In this document: positions 1 to 8,553 of the stretch, piece by piece | Numbering within the stretch: position 1 is the first letter of the stretch | Layout of the letters: each line of letters starts with the position of its first letter | From: Vreelandella alkaliphila | GTDB lineage: Bacteria; Pseudomonadota; Gammaproteobacteria; Pseudomonadales; Halomonadaceae | Length of the DNA stretch: 64,000 nucleotides | Assembly (NCBI RefSeq): GCF_016107625.1 | Contig: NZ_JABASV010000002.1 | Span: forward strand, 248,001-312,000 | Direction of reading: 5' to 3' | The notes under the pieces: model-generated | Databases searched by the model: none | What the model was told of the DNA's origin: nothing | The model's input: the letters and a program-made list of their open reading frames with translations, nothing else | Translations under genes and position numbers: made by a program

Positions 1-582
1 TGGCGTATTGATGTTAAAACCTTCCGCATTGGTAATAGCTTTTTAGAAGCACGTGATGTCGTCGCCCAAAGCCGGCCCTTTTTACGCCGTTTAACTGCAG
101 AAACGGGTGAAACCGCGAATCTGGGGATTCGGGATGGTGCAACGGCGGTCTTTCTTGCCCAGCATGAGTCACCGCAGATGATGCGGATGATTACTCGTTT
201 AGGCTCGCGGGCGCCGCTGCATGCTTCTGGGGTGGGCAAAGCCCTACTAGCTTGGATGAGCGAAGACGAGCGTATCGCGCTGCTTAAAGGTTACGACCTT
301 GCCCGTGTGACTGAAAATACCCTGCATCAATCCGATGAGCTGTTGATCGAAATGGCGACTATTCGGGCTCAGGGGTTTGCCTGCGACCGTGAGGAGCATG
401 CGGTGGGTTTACACTGCGTGGCCGCCTGTATTCACGATGAGCATGGCACGCCGCTGGCGGCCATTTCAGTCTCTGGACCCATGGCACGTATTCCTGAAGA
501 GCGTCTATTGGCGCTAGGTGCGTTAGTGCGCACAATTGCCGACGAAATCACTCTACAGCTGGGTGGCCAACTGCCCCGATGA
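1..582 (+). CDS. IclR-family transcriptional regulator, 5' truncated by window edge
   Basis: Frame 1 is open from base 1, giving about 193 visible residues; the true start lies outside the window. The first residues (FRIGNSFLE) match the linker after the IclR winged helix, so most of the DNA-binding domain is missing here. The rest fits the GAF-like IclR effector domain: GETANLGIRDG, then PLHASGVGKALLAW, which is the hallmark segment around the ligand pocket, then GFACDREEHAVGLHCVAA and a C-terminal helix. IclR proteins control catabolic operons in response to small acids or aromatics. The target is not visible; it may lie upstream. Confidence 0.9.
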   Translation, partial: WRIDVKTFRIGNSFLEARDVVAQSRPFLRRLTAETGETANLGIRDGATAVFLAQHESPQMMRMITRLGSRAPLHASGVGKALLAWMSEDERIALLKGYDLARVTENTLHQSDELLIEMATIRAQGFACDREEHAVGLHCVAACIHDEHGTPLAAISVSGPMARIPEERLLALGALVRTIADEITLQLGGQLPR

Positions 583-628
583 GCAGTGCTTCGCGGACCA
601 GTAGTGACTGACAAAGGCGGCACCCATT

Positions 629-1060
629 ATGTTTAGCCTATTCTGGGTGGCGCTAGCGAGTGCTACCTTATTGCCTGGCGGCTCAGAGGTGTGGTTGGCA
701 CGGCTGTGGTGTTTAGGCGAGCCCGCGCTTGGGCTGTGGCTCGTCGCAACCGCTGGCAATACGCTGGGCAGTATGATCAATGTGGCGCTGGGACGTTATG
801 CTCGCCAGTTTCAACATCGCCGCTGGTTCCCTGCATCGCCCACCGGGCTAGCGCGCGCAGAGCGTTGGTATAAACGTTTTGGTGAAGTTAGCTTGCTGCT
901 TTCGTGGGCTCCCGTTCTGGGTGATCCCCTTACTGTACTCGCAGGTATCTTTAGACTGCTCTGGTGGCGTGCGTTGCTCTGGATTGTGGTGGCTAAAGGG
1001 GCGCGCTATGCGCTGCTGTTGGCGCTAGCCCACCAATGGCTGGCGCCGCTTTGCGGATAA
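629..1060 (+). CDS. YqaA-family (DedA/SNARE-associated) inner-membrane protein
   Basis: A 143-residue protein with three to four hydrophobic segments and the conserved LLPGGSEVWL start and GNTLGSMINVALGRY motif of the YqaA branch of the VTT/DedA superfamily. WAPVLGDPLTVLAG is the second conserved block, matching the G-D-P motif of DedA relatives. These inner-membrane proteins are linked to lipid handling and envelope homeostasis, but YqaA itself has no proven substrate. It lies 46 bp after the IclR gene and may be cotranscribed with it. The 228 bp downstream holds no recognisable gene or strong site. Confidence 0.85.
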   Translation: MFSLFWVALASATLLPGGSEVWLARLWCLGEPALGLWLVATAGNTLGSMINVALGRYARQFQHRRWFPASPTGLARAERWYKRFGEVSLLLSWAPVLGDPLTVLAGIFRLLWWRALLWIVVAKGARYALLLALAHQWLAPLCG

Positions 1061-1288
1061 ATCTACAGATGATGACAACTTAAGTGGCGTTGACGTAATA
1101 AATATTGACGAAGCTAGTGGCGAGCCACACCCTTTTTCTCATGTTACCCTGTTTATCTTTTATACAAATCTTGCATCCTCGTGGAGTGCAATGTGAATAG
1201 CGTGCACTATGATGTGCATAAAACGACGTACAAAAAATGAGTTAGTAATGACATTGAGTAAAAGACTCACCCAAAGGGAGGTTTAGGT

Positions 1289-3670
1289 GTGACGCCATTA
1301 CGTTTATTCCCCTGGCTAGGCATCTGGTTATTGATGCTATTCGCCTTTCTGACAACGCCAGCACTGGCTCAAACTACGCTAAGTGCGCAGAGCGAAGACG
1401 TCGCTAACGCAGAAGAGCAGCCCTCTTATTCGGCTCTTGCCGATCTGCTGGAAGATGAGCAGGCACGCCAAGAGCTGATTGAGCTGTTGCGAAACCAAGC
1501 GTCAGCGTTACCCAATGAGCTTACCAGTGACTTATCACCAGAGGCCGCCGCCCAGGGCAGCAACCTTGCCCCTGAGGATGTGTCGCTGCCCAGGCAGCTT
1601 GCAGAGCTAACCAGTCGTGTGGTTGGCGATGTGGGTGGACAGATAGAGCAGGCAGTGGCCGTGGTGGGCAACCTGTTTACCGGCCAAGGCGCCAGCTCGT
1701 TCGACATGGCCGCGTTTGTTAGTGCGGCAATTAATCTGGGTATCGTGATTGTTGCGACGTTCGCGATATTTTTGCTTTGCCGCCGTTTGGCTAAACCGTT
1801 ATTCACTAAAATTAGCGGGTGGTCTCAACAGGGCAGCGGTTTAACGCCCGTGCTGCGTTTGGTGTTGTGTGTTGCTATTGCTGCCGTCGTAGATGTGCTG
1901 TTGGTTGCTTTTGCTTACGTTGGCGGTAACTTGTTGGCGGCATTTGCGGTGGGGGAAACGGGAGAACTCTCTACTCGTGCCTCGCTATTCCTGAACGCTT
2001 TCTTGGTTATTGAGCTGTTGAAAGCCGGTGTGCGTATGCTGTTCTCTTCCCGCTATGAAGGGCTGCGCTTGTTACCTATTTCAGCAAAAGAAGCTTCCTA
2101 CTGGAATCGCTGGTTAGCGCGTTTAATTGGCATGGTCGGCTATGGCTTGATGGTGGTCGTGCCGCTGGTCAATTTCTATATTGCGGCGACCTTGGGTCAA
2201 GCAGTCGGCACCTTTATTATGTTGCTGGCCTTCATCTACGCGGTCGGCGTCGTGCTTAAAAACCGTGTACGCCTGCGTGATAATCTTAACCAGATGGCAG
2301 CGCGAGCGACGATGACCGCTAGCCGCGTGTCGCTGCGCTTATTTGCTCGAACCTGGCACTTATTCGCATTGCTCTACTTCCTGATGGTGTTTGTGCTGAC
2401 GTTGACACGCCCTGGGGATGCATTGCCGTTTGTACTGTTTGCCACATTGAAGACATTGGCAGCCGTGGTCATCGGCCTTTTGATCTCGGCGTTCCTGACG
2501 CAAACGATTGGCCGTCGTATTCAGCTATCCGATGATCTGCGTCGTAAGCTACCGATGCTGGAAGTGCGCTTAAATAGCTATGTGCCCAATGCCCTACGTG
2601 TGCTGCGTACCGTGTTATTAATAGCGGTCATTATGGTCGTCTTGGATGCTTGGGGAGTGTTTAACTTAGCGGCATGGTATGCCTCCGAACGTGGCGCGAA
2701 CCTCGTCGGGAAACTTACCAGCGTCGCCATAATCTTGATCATTGCGTTCGGTGTGTGGCTGGGGCTAGCGAGTCTGATCGAACATAAGCTCAACCCGGAA
2801 ACGGGGCATGGTGAGCCTTCTGCGCGTGCTAAAACGCTGCTGAGTCTGTTCCGTAACGCCTTAGTGATTGCCATGGTGACGATGACCAGCATGATCGTAT
2901 TGTCGGAAATAGGCATTAATATCGGGCCGCTCATTGCTGGTGCCGGTGTGTTGGGCTTAGCGATTGGTATTGGCGCCCAAAGGTTGGTGCAGGATGTTAT
3001 TACGGGTATCTTTATTCAGGTAGAGAATGCCATGAATACCGGTGATGTGGTGACGGTAGGCGGCGTTACCGGTACTGCCGAACGATTAAGTATTCGTTCG
3101 GTAGGGATACGTGATTTGTCGGGCACCTATCACATTGTGCCGTTTTCCAGTGTTGATACTGTGTCGAACTATATGCGTGAATACGGTAACCACGTCGGTG
3201 AATACGGTATTGGCTATAACGAGAGCATTGACGAGGCGATTGAACAGCTGCAGTTGGCGTTCGAAGATCTGAAAGAGAGCGAAGAGCACAGCCATAAGCT
3301 GCTGGCTGACCTGACGGTCGCAGGCGTTACCGCGCTGGCCGACAGCTCTGTCAATATTCGTGTGGTGATCAAGACGACGCCGGGCGATCAGTGGGGTGTT
3401 GGTCGTGCTTATAACCGTTTAGTGAAGTTGCGCTTTGATGCAGCAGGCATCGAGATTCCATTCCCGCATACCACACTCTATTTCGGTGAAACTAAAGGTG
3501 GCAAAACACCTCCCGCTAATGTGCGCGTGTTGGACTCCACTGCTGAACGGAAAAAGGTAGAAACATCGCCAATCCGTCAGGAAAGCGAACAGCCATCCAA
3601 TCAGTCAGTGCAGGCCTCAAAAGAGTCTGATCATCTAAAACCTGATCATGGTGATGTTGACGGTGTGTAA
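1289..3670 (+). CDS. Large MscS-family mechanosensitive channel (YbiO-like)
   Basis: A GTG start 7-8 bp after an AAGGGAGG ribosome site gives 793 residues. Residues 1-28 are a cleavable signal peptide ending in ALAQ. A charged periplasmic segment (about 30-120) follows, then about ten membrane spans (140-560). The MscS core starts near residue 540 with GPLIAGAGVLGLAIG, the pore helix and TM3 region, then the beta domain GDVVTVGGVTGTAERL and a C-terminal alpha-beta domain ending near 735. A polar 55-residue tail follows. Length and architecture fit YbiO/MscM-type channels, which release solutes on hypo-osmotic shock, a sensible function for a halophile. It appears monocistronic. Confidence 0.9.
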   Translation: MTPLRLFPWLGIWLLMLFAFLTTPALAQTTLSAQSEDVANAEEQPSYSALADLLEDEQARQELIELLRNQASALPNELTSDLSPEAAAQGSNLAPEDVSLPRQLAELTSRVVGDVGGQIEQAVAVVGNLFTGQGASSFDMAAFVSAAINLGIVIVATFAIFLLCRRLAKPLFTKISGWSQQGSGLTPVLRLVLCVAIAAVVDVLLVAFAYVGGNLLAAFAVGETGELSTRASLFLNAFLVIELLKAGVRMLFSSRYEGLRLLPISAKEASYWNRWLARLIGMVGYGLMVVVPLVNFYIAATLGQAVGTFIMLLAFIYAVGVVLKNRVRLRDNLNQMAARATMTASRVSLRLFARTWHLFALLYFLMVFVLTLTRPGDALPFVLFATLKTLAAVVIGLLISAFLTQTIGRRIQLSDDLRRKLPMLEVRLNSYVPNALRVLRTVLLIAVIMVVLDAWGVFNLAAWYASERGANLVGKLTSVAIILIIAFGVWLGLASLIEHKLNPETGHGEPSARAKTLLSLFRNALVIAMVTMTSMIVLSEIGINIGPLIAGAGVLGLAIGIGAQRLVQDVITGIFIQVENAMNTGDVVTVGGVTGTAERLSIRSVGIRDLSGTYHIVPFSSVDTVSNYMREYGNHVGEYGIGYNESIDEAIEQLQLAFEDLKESEEHSHKLLADLTVAGVTALADSSVNIRVVIKTTPGDQWGVGRAYNRLVKLRFDAAGIEIPFPHTTLYFGETKGGKTPPANVRVLDSTAERKKVETSPIRQESEQPSNQSVQASKESDHLKPDHGDVDGV

Positions 3671-3700
3671 TAGAATGCCGATTATTGACACGGCTAACTA

Positions 3701-3736
3701 AACAACAACGCCGCCCCAAGGGGCGGCGTTGTTGTT
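3701..3736. terminator. Bidirectional rho-independent terminator
   Basis: A perfect 17-bp inverted repeat with a two-base centre. The arms begin AACAACAACG on the left and the right arm ends GTTGTTGTT. It lies between the stop of the MscS gene (3670, plus) and the stop of the truncated BCCT ORF (3763, minus), and would terminate both. Confidence 0.85.
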
Positions 3737-3762
3737 GAAACATCCGCTTTAATTCATATTCG

Positions 3763-4047
3763 TCAGAACGTTAGAACGCCGTACTCCGGCCGATCGTCTT
3801 CGCCGCCCAAGCGAATATTGCCGTAACGGCTGAGTGCTATCCACAGCAGGAAAACCAGCCAGAAACTAACCCCAAAGATAAAGAACCAGCCAAGATTGGT
3901 AACCACCCAGCTACGGCCAGCGGCAAAAATGCTTCCGATCATCTCGGGGGCAATAATGAGTGCGACCAGAAACAGCACCATCAAGCCAGCCGAAGTAAAA
4001 AAAATGGTGGGGTCTGTGCGCAGCCCCAGTCGCGCGAGTTTTTCCAT
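3763..4047 (-). pseudogene. Truncated BCCT-family transporter, N-terminal fragment
   Basis: A 94-residue ORF with its own ATG and a plausible AAGGAA ribosome site. It aligns by eye with the N-terminus of BetT-like BCCT transporters: DPTIFFTSAGL, a first membrane helix, a second helix after NLGWFF, then SRYGNIRLGGEDDRPEYG, which is the BCCT RxG..(K/R)LG....PE motif. It stops exactly where the conserved W-x-MLF-AAG-x-G segment and the other ten helices should follow. No continuation is found downstream: 27 bp separate the stop from a perfect terminator hairpin. I infer a deletion remnant; a retained two-helix membrane peptide is the alternative. Confidence 0.75.
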
Positions 4048-4260
4048 GAGAAATTCCTTTTTATTGTTGGAATAGTCGCCTAGATGAGTTGTATGCCAGC
4101 TGAAATAAGACGACTTTCACGAGTCTACAGACAACTCTTCTGCCCATGGAAGGCGGGAAATGTGACCTTTGATTAAATCGTGCAGGGCTTAACGTACCGT
4201 CAACGAAAAGCTGCCGAATGACTTAATAAGCATCGGCAGCGTATGGCGTAAGAGGGCGTT

Positions 4261-4325
4261 AAAGACAGATTTTAAAGACAGGTTTTAAAGATAAGTTTGA
4301 AAGATAGATTTGAAAGATAGGTTGG
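4261..4325. repeat. Five tandem 13-bp units
   Basis: Five consecutive degenerate copies of a 13-base unit of the form AAAGAYARRTTTK occupy exactly 65 bases just beyond the stop of the minus-strand SDR gene. Units 1-2 start AAAGACAG and units 3-5 start AAAGATA. No coding role is seen. The other 285 intergenic bases here hold no gene that I can support. Confidence 0.85.
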
Positions 4326-4332
4326 AATGCTT

Positions 4333-5079
4333 TCAGCCTGGATAGTTTTCGGAATGTTGCCCTTCAAGATTGATCGACTCCCCCCCATCGACAAAGAGAA
4401 TTTGCCCAGCAACAAAGTCATTGTCTAATAAATAGTGCAATGCTTGTACAAGGTGGGAGGGATCACCCTGGTGTTTAACGGGTATACCTTCAATTCGCCA
4501 TTGAATATAGTCGCTGGTGCGTTGAGAAGCGGGCAGTACCACGCCGGGAGCAATACCATTAATACGCAGGCGTGGTGCAAACTCTAGCGCTGCCATACGC
4601 GTCATATCAGCAAGGCTCTTTTTCGATAATAGATACGCGGCATACGGGTACTGGTGATAGGCCACTTTATTATCAATAATATTAATGACCTGGCCTCTAT
4701 CTACGGCGTCTGCAAAGTAACGTGTGAGCAGCAACGGTGTGAACATATTGACTCTAAACTGCGTTTCCAGCATGGCCATGTCGGTGCCTGAAATGGGAGC
4801 AGGTTCATATGCAGAGGCGCTATTAAGAAGCACGTTTAAGTTTGGGAAGTGTTGTTTGGCGGTTGTCACAAGCTCTTCAAGAGAGTCGCTTAGGAAGTTG
4901 CATGGCAGTATTTCGCAGCGCTGTCCTTTGGCGCGAATCGTCTTGGCAACGTCTTCGGCTTCACCACGTGAGCTATTCACATGTAAGGCAATATCATAGC
5001 CCTTAGCCGCTAGGGCTTCGGCGAAATAGCGTCCCAAACGTGTTGCGCCGCCAGTGATCAGTGCAGCTGATGAACTCAT
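4333..5079 (-). CDS. folM: SDR-family dihydromonapterin/pteridine reductase (FolM-like)
   Basis: A 248-residue short-chain dehydrogenase. The N-terminal TGGATRLGR is the pteridine-reductase variant of the Rossmann TGxxxGxG motif, with R-L-G instead of G-x-G. LLNSASAY matches the N-[SA]-[SA]-x-[FY] motif typical of PTR1/FolM. The catalytic pair is in the segment YAAYLLSKKSL (Tyr-x3-Lys). The C-terminus has the usual GQILFVDGG. FolM reduces dihydromonapterin (and dihydrofolate weakly) with NADPH. Its divergent neighbour is a HPPK-like gene, which supports a pterin role. A monapterin versus folate substrate cannot be decided from sequence. Confidence 0.8.
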   Translation of the reverse strand: MSSSAALITGGATRLGRYFAEALAAKGYDIALHVNSSRGEAEDVAKTIRAKGQRCEILPCNFLSDSLEELVTTAKQHFPNLNVLLNSASAYEPAPISGTDMAMLETQFRVNMFTPLLLTRYFADAVDRGQVINIIDNKVAYHQYPYAAYLLSKKSLADMTRMAALEFAPRLRINGIAPGVVLPASQRTSDYIQWRIEGIPVKHQGDPSHLVQALHYLLDNDFVAGQILFVDGGESINLEGQHSENYPG

Positions 5080-5283
5080 GCAAGTTCCCCAAGTGGATTA
5101 ACGTTAGCGTTGTGTATGACTTTCTGCGTGAGCGTAGCGTTTGTCAATATCTTGTACATAGCTTGAACAAAATAGCAGGCAAGCTAATCTTACGTATCAT
5201 CAATATGACCTGACAACCGCCTTCGAATTTTGACGCTAAGCGCCGGGTTTCTAAATTAGGGTCTACAAGATTAGGATGCAGCT

Positions 5284-5730
5284 ATGCCACTCTCGTCGTT
5301 AAGCACTACGCCAGATACGGCCCTCCATGAATGCTTAATCTCTCTCGGTACCAATATTGAGCCGGAACATCACTTTCACGAAGCTCTGACTATTTTGCGC
5401 AGCGAGTGTGAGCTGATAGCCAGCTCAGAAGCGATTCGCACAACGCCGGTTGGCTATCAACACCAGCCGGACTTCCTGAATGCCGCGTTACTCGTGCGTA
5501 CCTCCCTTGATCACGACGCTTTCCGTGCTTACTTAAAAGAGGTGGAAAACCGTCTGGGACGTGTGCGAGGTCCCATTAAATCAGGGCCTAGAACCATGGA
5601 CTTGGATATTGTGGCGTGGGACGGAGACGTCATCGATGAGGGGTACTACCTGCATAGTTACGTGCGTCGCCCGGTAGATGAAGTACTTGCTGCCAGCCGC
5701 CGCACACTTAAACAACGAACATGTTCATGA
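5284..5730 (+). CDS. HPPK (FolK)-like pyrophosphokinase with atypical C-terminus
   Basis: A 148-residue protein. CLISLGTNIEP is the N-terminal HPPK block, TTPVGYQHQPDFLNAALL the pterin-binding region, and KSGPRTMDLDIV the HPPK signature carrying the two Mg-binding Asp residues. Canonical FolK then has PHPR...R.FVL.PL; here this is replaced by YYLHSYVRRPVDEVL and the protein ends early. It is therefore either a divergent second FolK serving pterin metabolism with the adjacent FolM-like reductase, or a C-terminally eroded copy. It diverges from folM across 204 bp, and its last bases overlap the flagellin promoter. Confidence 0.75.
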   Translation: MPLSSLSTTPDTALHECLISLGTNIEPEHHFHEALTILRSECELIASSEAIRTTPVGYQHQPDFLNAALLVRTSLDHDAFRAYLKEVENRLGRVRGPIKSGPRTMDLDIVAWDGDVIDEGYYLHSYVRRPVDEVLAASRRTLKQRTCS

Positions 5731-5751
5731 TTTTTGCGGCGCGGCCGATAA
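5725..5751 (+). promoter_or_regulatory. Sigma-28 (FliA) promoter for flagellin
   Basis: The -10 element is an exact GCCGATAA (5744-5751), the FliA consensus. The -35 octamer TCATGATT (5725-5732) matches TAAAGTTT at 5 of 8 positions with the canonical 11-base spacing. It lies 51 bp before the flagellin start and overlaps the end of the HPPK-like gene. Confidence 0.8.
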
Positions 5752-5801
5752 TAGCAATGTAGCCTCCTACACTTGGGCAGGCTGACCTTCCTCGGAGACG
5801 A

Positions 5802-6626
5802 GTGTTGCTAAGCCTAAACACAAATCTGATGTCCCTTATCGTGCAGAATAATCTGCGCAGCAGTCAGCAGGCGATGCAGACCGCTATGGAGCGTCTTTCT
5901 TCTGGGCTACGCATCAATAGTGCCAAGGATGATCCGGCAGGGCAGGCGATTGCCAATCGCATGGGGGCTCAACTACGTGGCATGGAGCAAGCCATTCGCA
6001 ATACCAATGATGGCATTTCCATGGCGCAAACAGCGGAAGGTTCGCTCGACCAAATTAACGATAACTTGCAACGTATTCGTGAGTTGAGTGTTCAAGCGGC
6101 TAATGGCACTAACTCTTCCGATGATCTTGGTTCAATTCAAAATGAGATCGATCAACGCCTAGAAGAGATTGATCGCCTTGCCGAGCAGAGTAATTTCAAC
6201 GGCATCAAGTTGTTTGATAGTAGCAAAGCGGTAAATATTCAGGTGGGTGCTAACGATGGCGATAGCATTGCGGTGCGCTTTGCAGCCATGAATAGGCAGG
6301 CATTGGGGCTGGACAGCTTTAGTGTTTTAGATGATGGCAGCGCCACGGATAACCCGCTAAAGGCGATGGATGATGCTATTCAACAGGTGGATCGCCAGCG
6401 GAGCTATTTAGGCGCGGTGCAAAATCGCTTCGAAAGTGTGATCGATGGACTCAATACCAACATCATTAATACGTCTGCTGCTCAGTCGCGCATCCAAGAT
6501 GCTGATTATGCCCGTGAAGTTTCCAATCTAATTCGCGCGCAAATTCTACAGCAGGCCGGTATCGCTATCTTGGCTCAAGCCAACCAGCAGCCGCAGATGA
6601 TTCTGCGCCTACTGGAAGGTCTATAA
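5802..6626 (+). CDS. fliC: Flagellin, short D0/D1-only form
   Basis: A GTG start gives MLLSLNTNLMSLIVQNNL, which aligns with the usual MA-x-INTN-x-x-SL flagellin start, so translation from this GTG is favoured over the internal ATG; GGAG lies 4-5 bases upstream. The 274-residue product has the conserved N-terminal block (ERLSSGLRINSAKDDPAG, IRELSVQAANGT, RLAEQSNFNG) and the C-terminal block (ARE..NLIRAQILQQAGIAILAQANQ), joined by only a short linker. The variable surface domains D2/D3 are essentially absent. It would be exported and polymerised into the filament. No other flagellar gene is nearby, so it is an isolated, sigma-28-driven flagellin. Confidence 0.95.
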   Translation: MLLSLNTNLMSLIVQNNLRSSQQAMQTAMERLSSGLRINSAKDDPAGQAIANRMGAQLRGMEQAIRNTNDGISMAQTAEGSLDQINDNLQRIRELSVQAANGTNSSDDLGSIQNEIDQRLEEIDRLAEQSNFNGIKLFDSSKAVNIQVGANDGDSIAVRFAAMNRQALGLDSFSVLDDGSATDNPLKAMDDAIQQVDRQRSYLGAVQNRFESVIDGLNTNIINTSAAQSRIQDADYAREVSNLIRAQILQQAGIAILAQANQQPQMILRLLEGL

Positions 6627-6655
6627 CATAAGGGCTACATAAGGACTATTAACCG

Positions 6656-8209
6656 TTACTCGATAATGCCTTGCTCGCGCGCCATGGCGTAGGCTGCCTG
6701 TGGGCCATTCCACAGCGATGGCAGTAAAATCAGTGAAACGGGAATCGCGGTAATCACGATAAATTGCTGTAAGGCGCCAATTTGTCCTGCTCCCATATAC
6801 AGCAGCACTGCCGCCATTAGCGCCATGTCAATCCCCCAGAAAGCACGCACGTATGGGCTTGGGTCATCATGGCCAGCACCTACTACAGCAATGGCATAAC
6901 TCATCGAATCACCTGTGGTGGCCACAAAAATTGTCGTCAATAATAATATTGCCAGTGCCATCCAGGTGCCGCCGGGGAGCGCTTGGGCCACGGTAAGCGT
7001 CGCTACATCAAACTGGAAATTATTTAGTGCCTCTGCCAGATCAATGACGCCCGTGAGCTGATAATAAATGCCTGAGCCACCCAGCAGAGTGAACCATACG
7101 GTAGTCGCAATCGGGGCGAGTACCGCCACGGCAAGAATCATTTCGCGAATACTACGCCCGCGTGAAATACGCGCTACGAATATCGCCATCAGGGGTGCAT
7201 AGCCAATAAACCAGGCAAAGAAAAAGACTGTCCACCACTGCATCCACCATGCGGGAGCGGTGTCGGCGGTCATGGTTGCCATGGTGAAAAAATTACTAAT
7301 GTAAGCGCCCATGCTCGATACATAAGTGTTGACCAAAAACAGCGTAGGGCCAAACACGATAATCACCGCGCCAATGGCAAGTGCCAGCAGTACGTTAAAG
7401 CGGCTAAGCAGTTGAATGCCTCTATGAACACCACTCATCGAAGAGAGCACGTAAATGCAGCCTAGTACCGCAAGGATAATAAGTTGCCCAAGGTAGCCTT
7501 CGGGAAGGCCGAACAGCTCATGCAAGCCAAAACTAACCTGAGTGGCTAGAAATCCAATGGGGCCGACAGTACCTGCTACCAACGCAATCACGCAGCAAGC
7601 GTCTACCACGCCACCTAGCGGGCCACGCATAAGCCGCTCGCCAAAAACCGGGTAAAGCAGTGTGCGTGGCTGCAGTGGCTGGCCTTTCACATAGTGGGCG
7701 TGGGCAAGCACCACCGCGGTTAGCGAGCCAAGTACCGCCCAGGCCAAAAAGCCCCAGTGCATGAACGATTGGGCAAGGGCGCTTGAGACGGCTTCGGCGG
7801 TGCCGGCTTCGGTGTCAAAGGCAGGTGGTGTTACCACAAAATGATAGACCGGTTCTCCGGCGGCGAAGAAGACACCACCCCCTGCTAGCAATGTGCACAG
7901 AATAATGGATAGCCACTTGAATGTACTCATTTCTGGTGCATCGAGATTGCCAATCTTGGCTTTTGCCGCTGGCGTAACTGCCAGACCAATGGCAATAAAA
8001 AAAGTCAGTAACAGTAACAATTGAAAGTAGCTGCCTAGCACCAGGGCTGTCCAAGCAAAACCGGCGCTGATTGAGTTGGCGACAAGATCAATGTCATAAA
8101 AGGAGAGGCCAAGAAACGCCAAGATGAAACCGATGCTAAGCACCAGTACGATGGGGTCGCCGAGGGAAAACCGCGAAGTACCCTCGCTTGTGTTGGCAGG
8201 GTGGTTCAT
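6656..8209 (-). CDS. BCCT-family betaine/choline/carnitine-type transporter
   Basis: About 517 residues with twelve hydrophobic segments. I prefer the ATG at 8209, which follows TAGGTG at good spacing, to the GTG three codons upstream. The BCCT signature is present: MSTFKWLSIILCTLLAGGGVFFAAGEPVYHF, read in pieces, covers the conserved TM3-4 region, and ARISRGRSIREMI matches the cytoplasmic G-x-x-x-ARISRGR loop. MQWWTVFFFAWFIGYAP holds the aromatic-box tryptophans. BCCT carriers import quaternary ammonium or related zwitterions with Na+ or H+. The exact substrate is not readable. It lacks the long C-terminal osmosensing extension of BetT/BetP. Confidence 0.9.
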   Translation of the reverse strand: MNHPANTSEGTSRFSLGDPIVLVLSIGFILAFLGLSFYDIDLVANSISAGFAWTALVLGSYFQLLLLLTFFIAIGLAVTPAAKAKIGNLDAPEMSTFKWLSIILCTLLAGGGVFFAAGEPVYHFVVTPPAFDTEAGTAEAVSSALAQSFMHWGFLAWAVLGSLTAVVLAHAHYVKGQPLQPRTLLYPVFGERLMRGPLGGVVDACCVIALVAGTVGPIGFLATQVSFGLHELFGLPEGYLGQLIILAVLGCIYVLSSMSGVHRGIQLLSRFNVLLALAIGAVIIVFGPTLFLVNTYVSSMGAYISNFFTMATMTADTAPAWWMQWWTVFFFAWFIGYAPLMAIFVARISRGRSIREMILAVAVLAPIATTVWFTLLGGSGIYYQLTGVIDLAEALNNFQFDVATLTVAQALPGGTWMALAILLLTTIFVATTGDSMSYAIAVVGAGHDDPSPYVRAFWGIDMALMAAVLLYMGAGQIGALQQFIVITAIPVSLILLPSLWNGPQAAYAMAREQGIIE

Positions 8210-8310
8210 TAAGAACACCTATGTTTAATGAGGGGGATGGGTAAGCAGAGCACTGAGCTTAACAAAACCGTGCGTGAGTAGGCGTAACGCCTAAAAGCAT
8301 TCGATTTTCG

Positions 8311-8343
8311 AAACAAAAAAAAGCGCCATTCAATGAATGGCGC
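8311..8343 (-). terminator. Rho-independent terminator on the minus strand
   Basis: The inverted repeat GCGCCATTCA / TGAATGGCGC (8323-8343) is followed, on the minus strand, by a run of seven T and TTT. It would end transcripts coming from the DUF481 gene. The surrounding 335-bp stretch 8219-8553 contains no gene I can support. Confidence 0.75.
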
Positions 8344-8553
8344 GAGGACAGGAAACTGTGGGTAGTATATCTTGTCCATAGACCAAAGTCTAATGCTGAG
8401 AGGGAGATTGCATAAAAATGGCGCGAAAAATAAGCGAGATGCACCATTATGAATAGGTTAATGGCAGTCATAACTGGTTAGGCTGTTATTTAAATATTTG
8501 ATAATAAATGAAAAATAATGCGGAGCATTGTTTGGGGAGGAAGCCGTCGCGCG

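Noticed and set aside
4261-4325. CRISPR-like or promoter array
   Set aside because: Units are directly adjacent without spacers and lie at a gene end; a plain tandem repeat.
8259-8471. Minus-strand 70-residue ORF in the BCCT-DUF481 gap
   Set aside because: It runs across the terminator hairpin and has no recognisable protein features.
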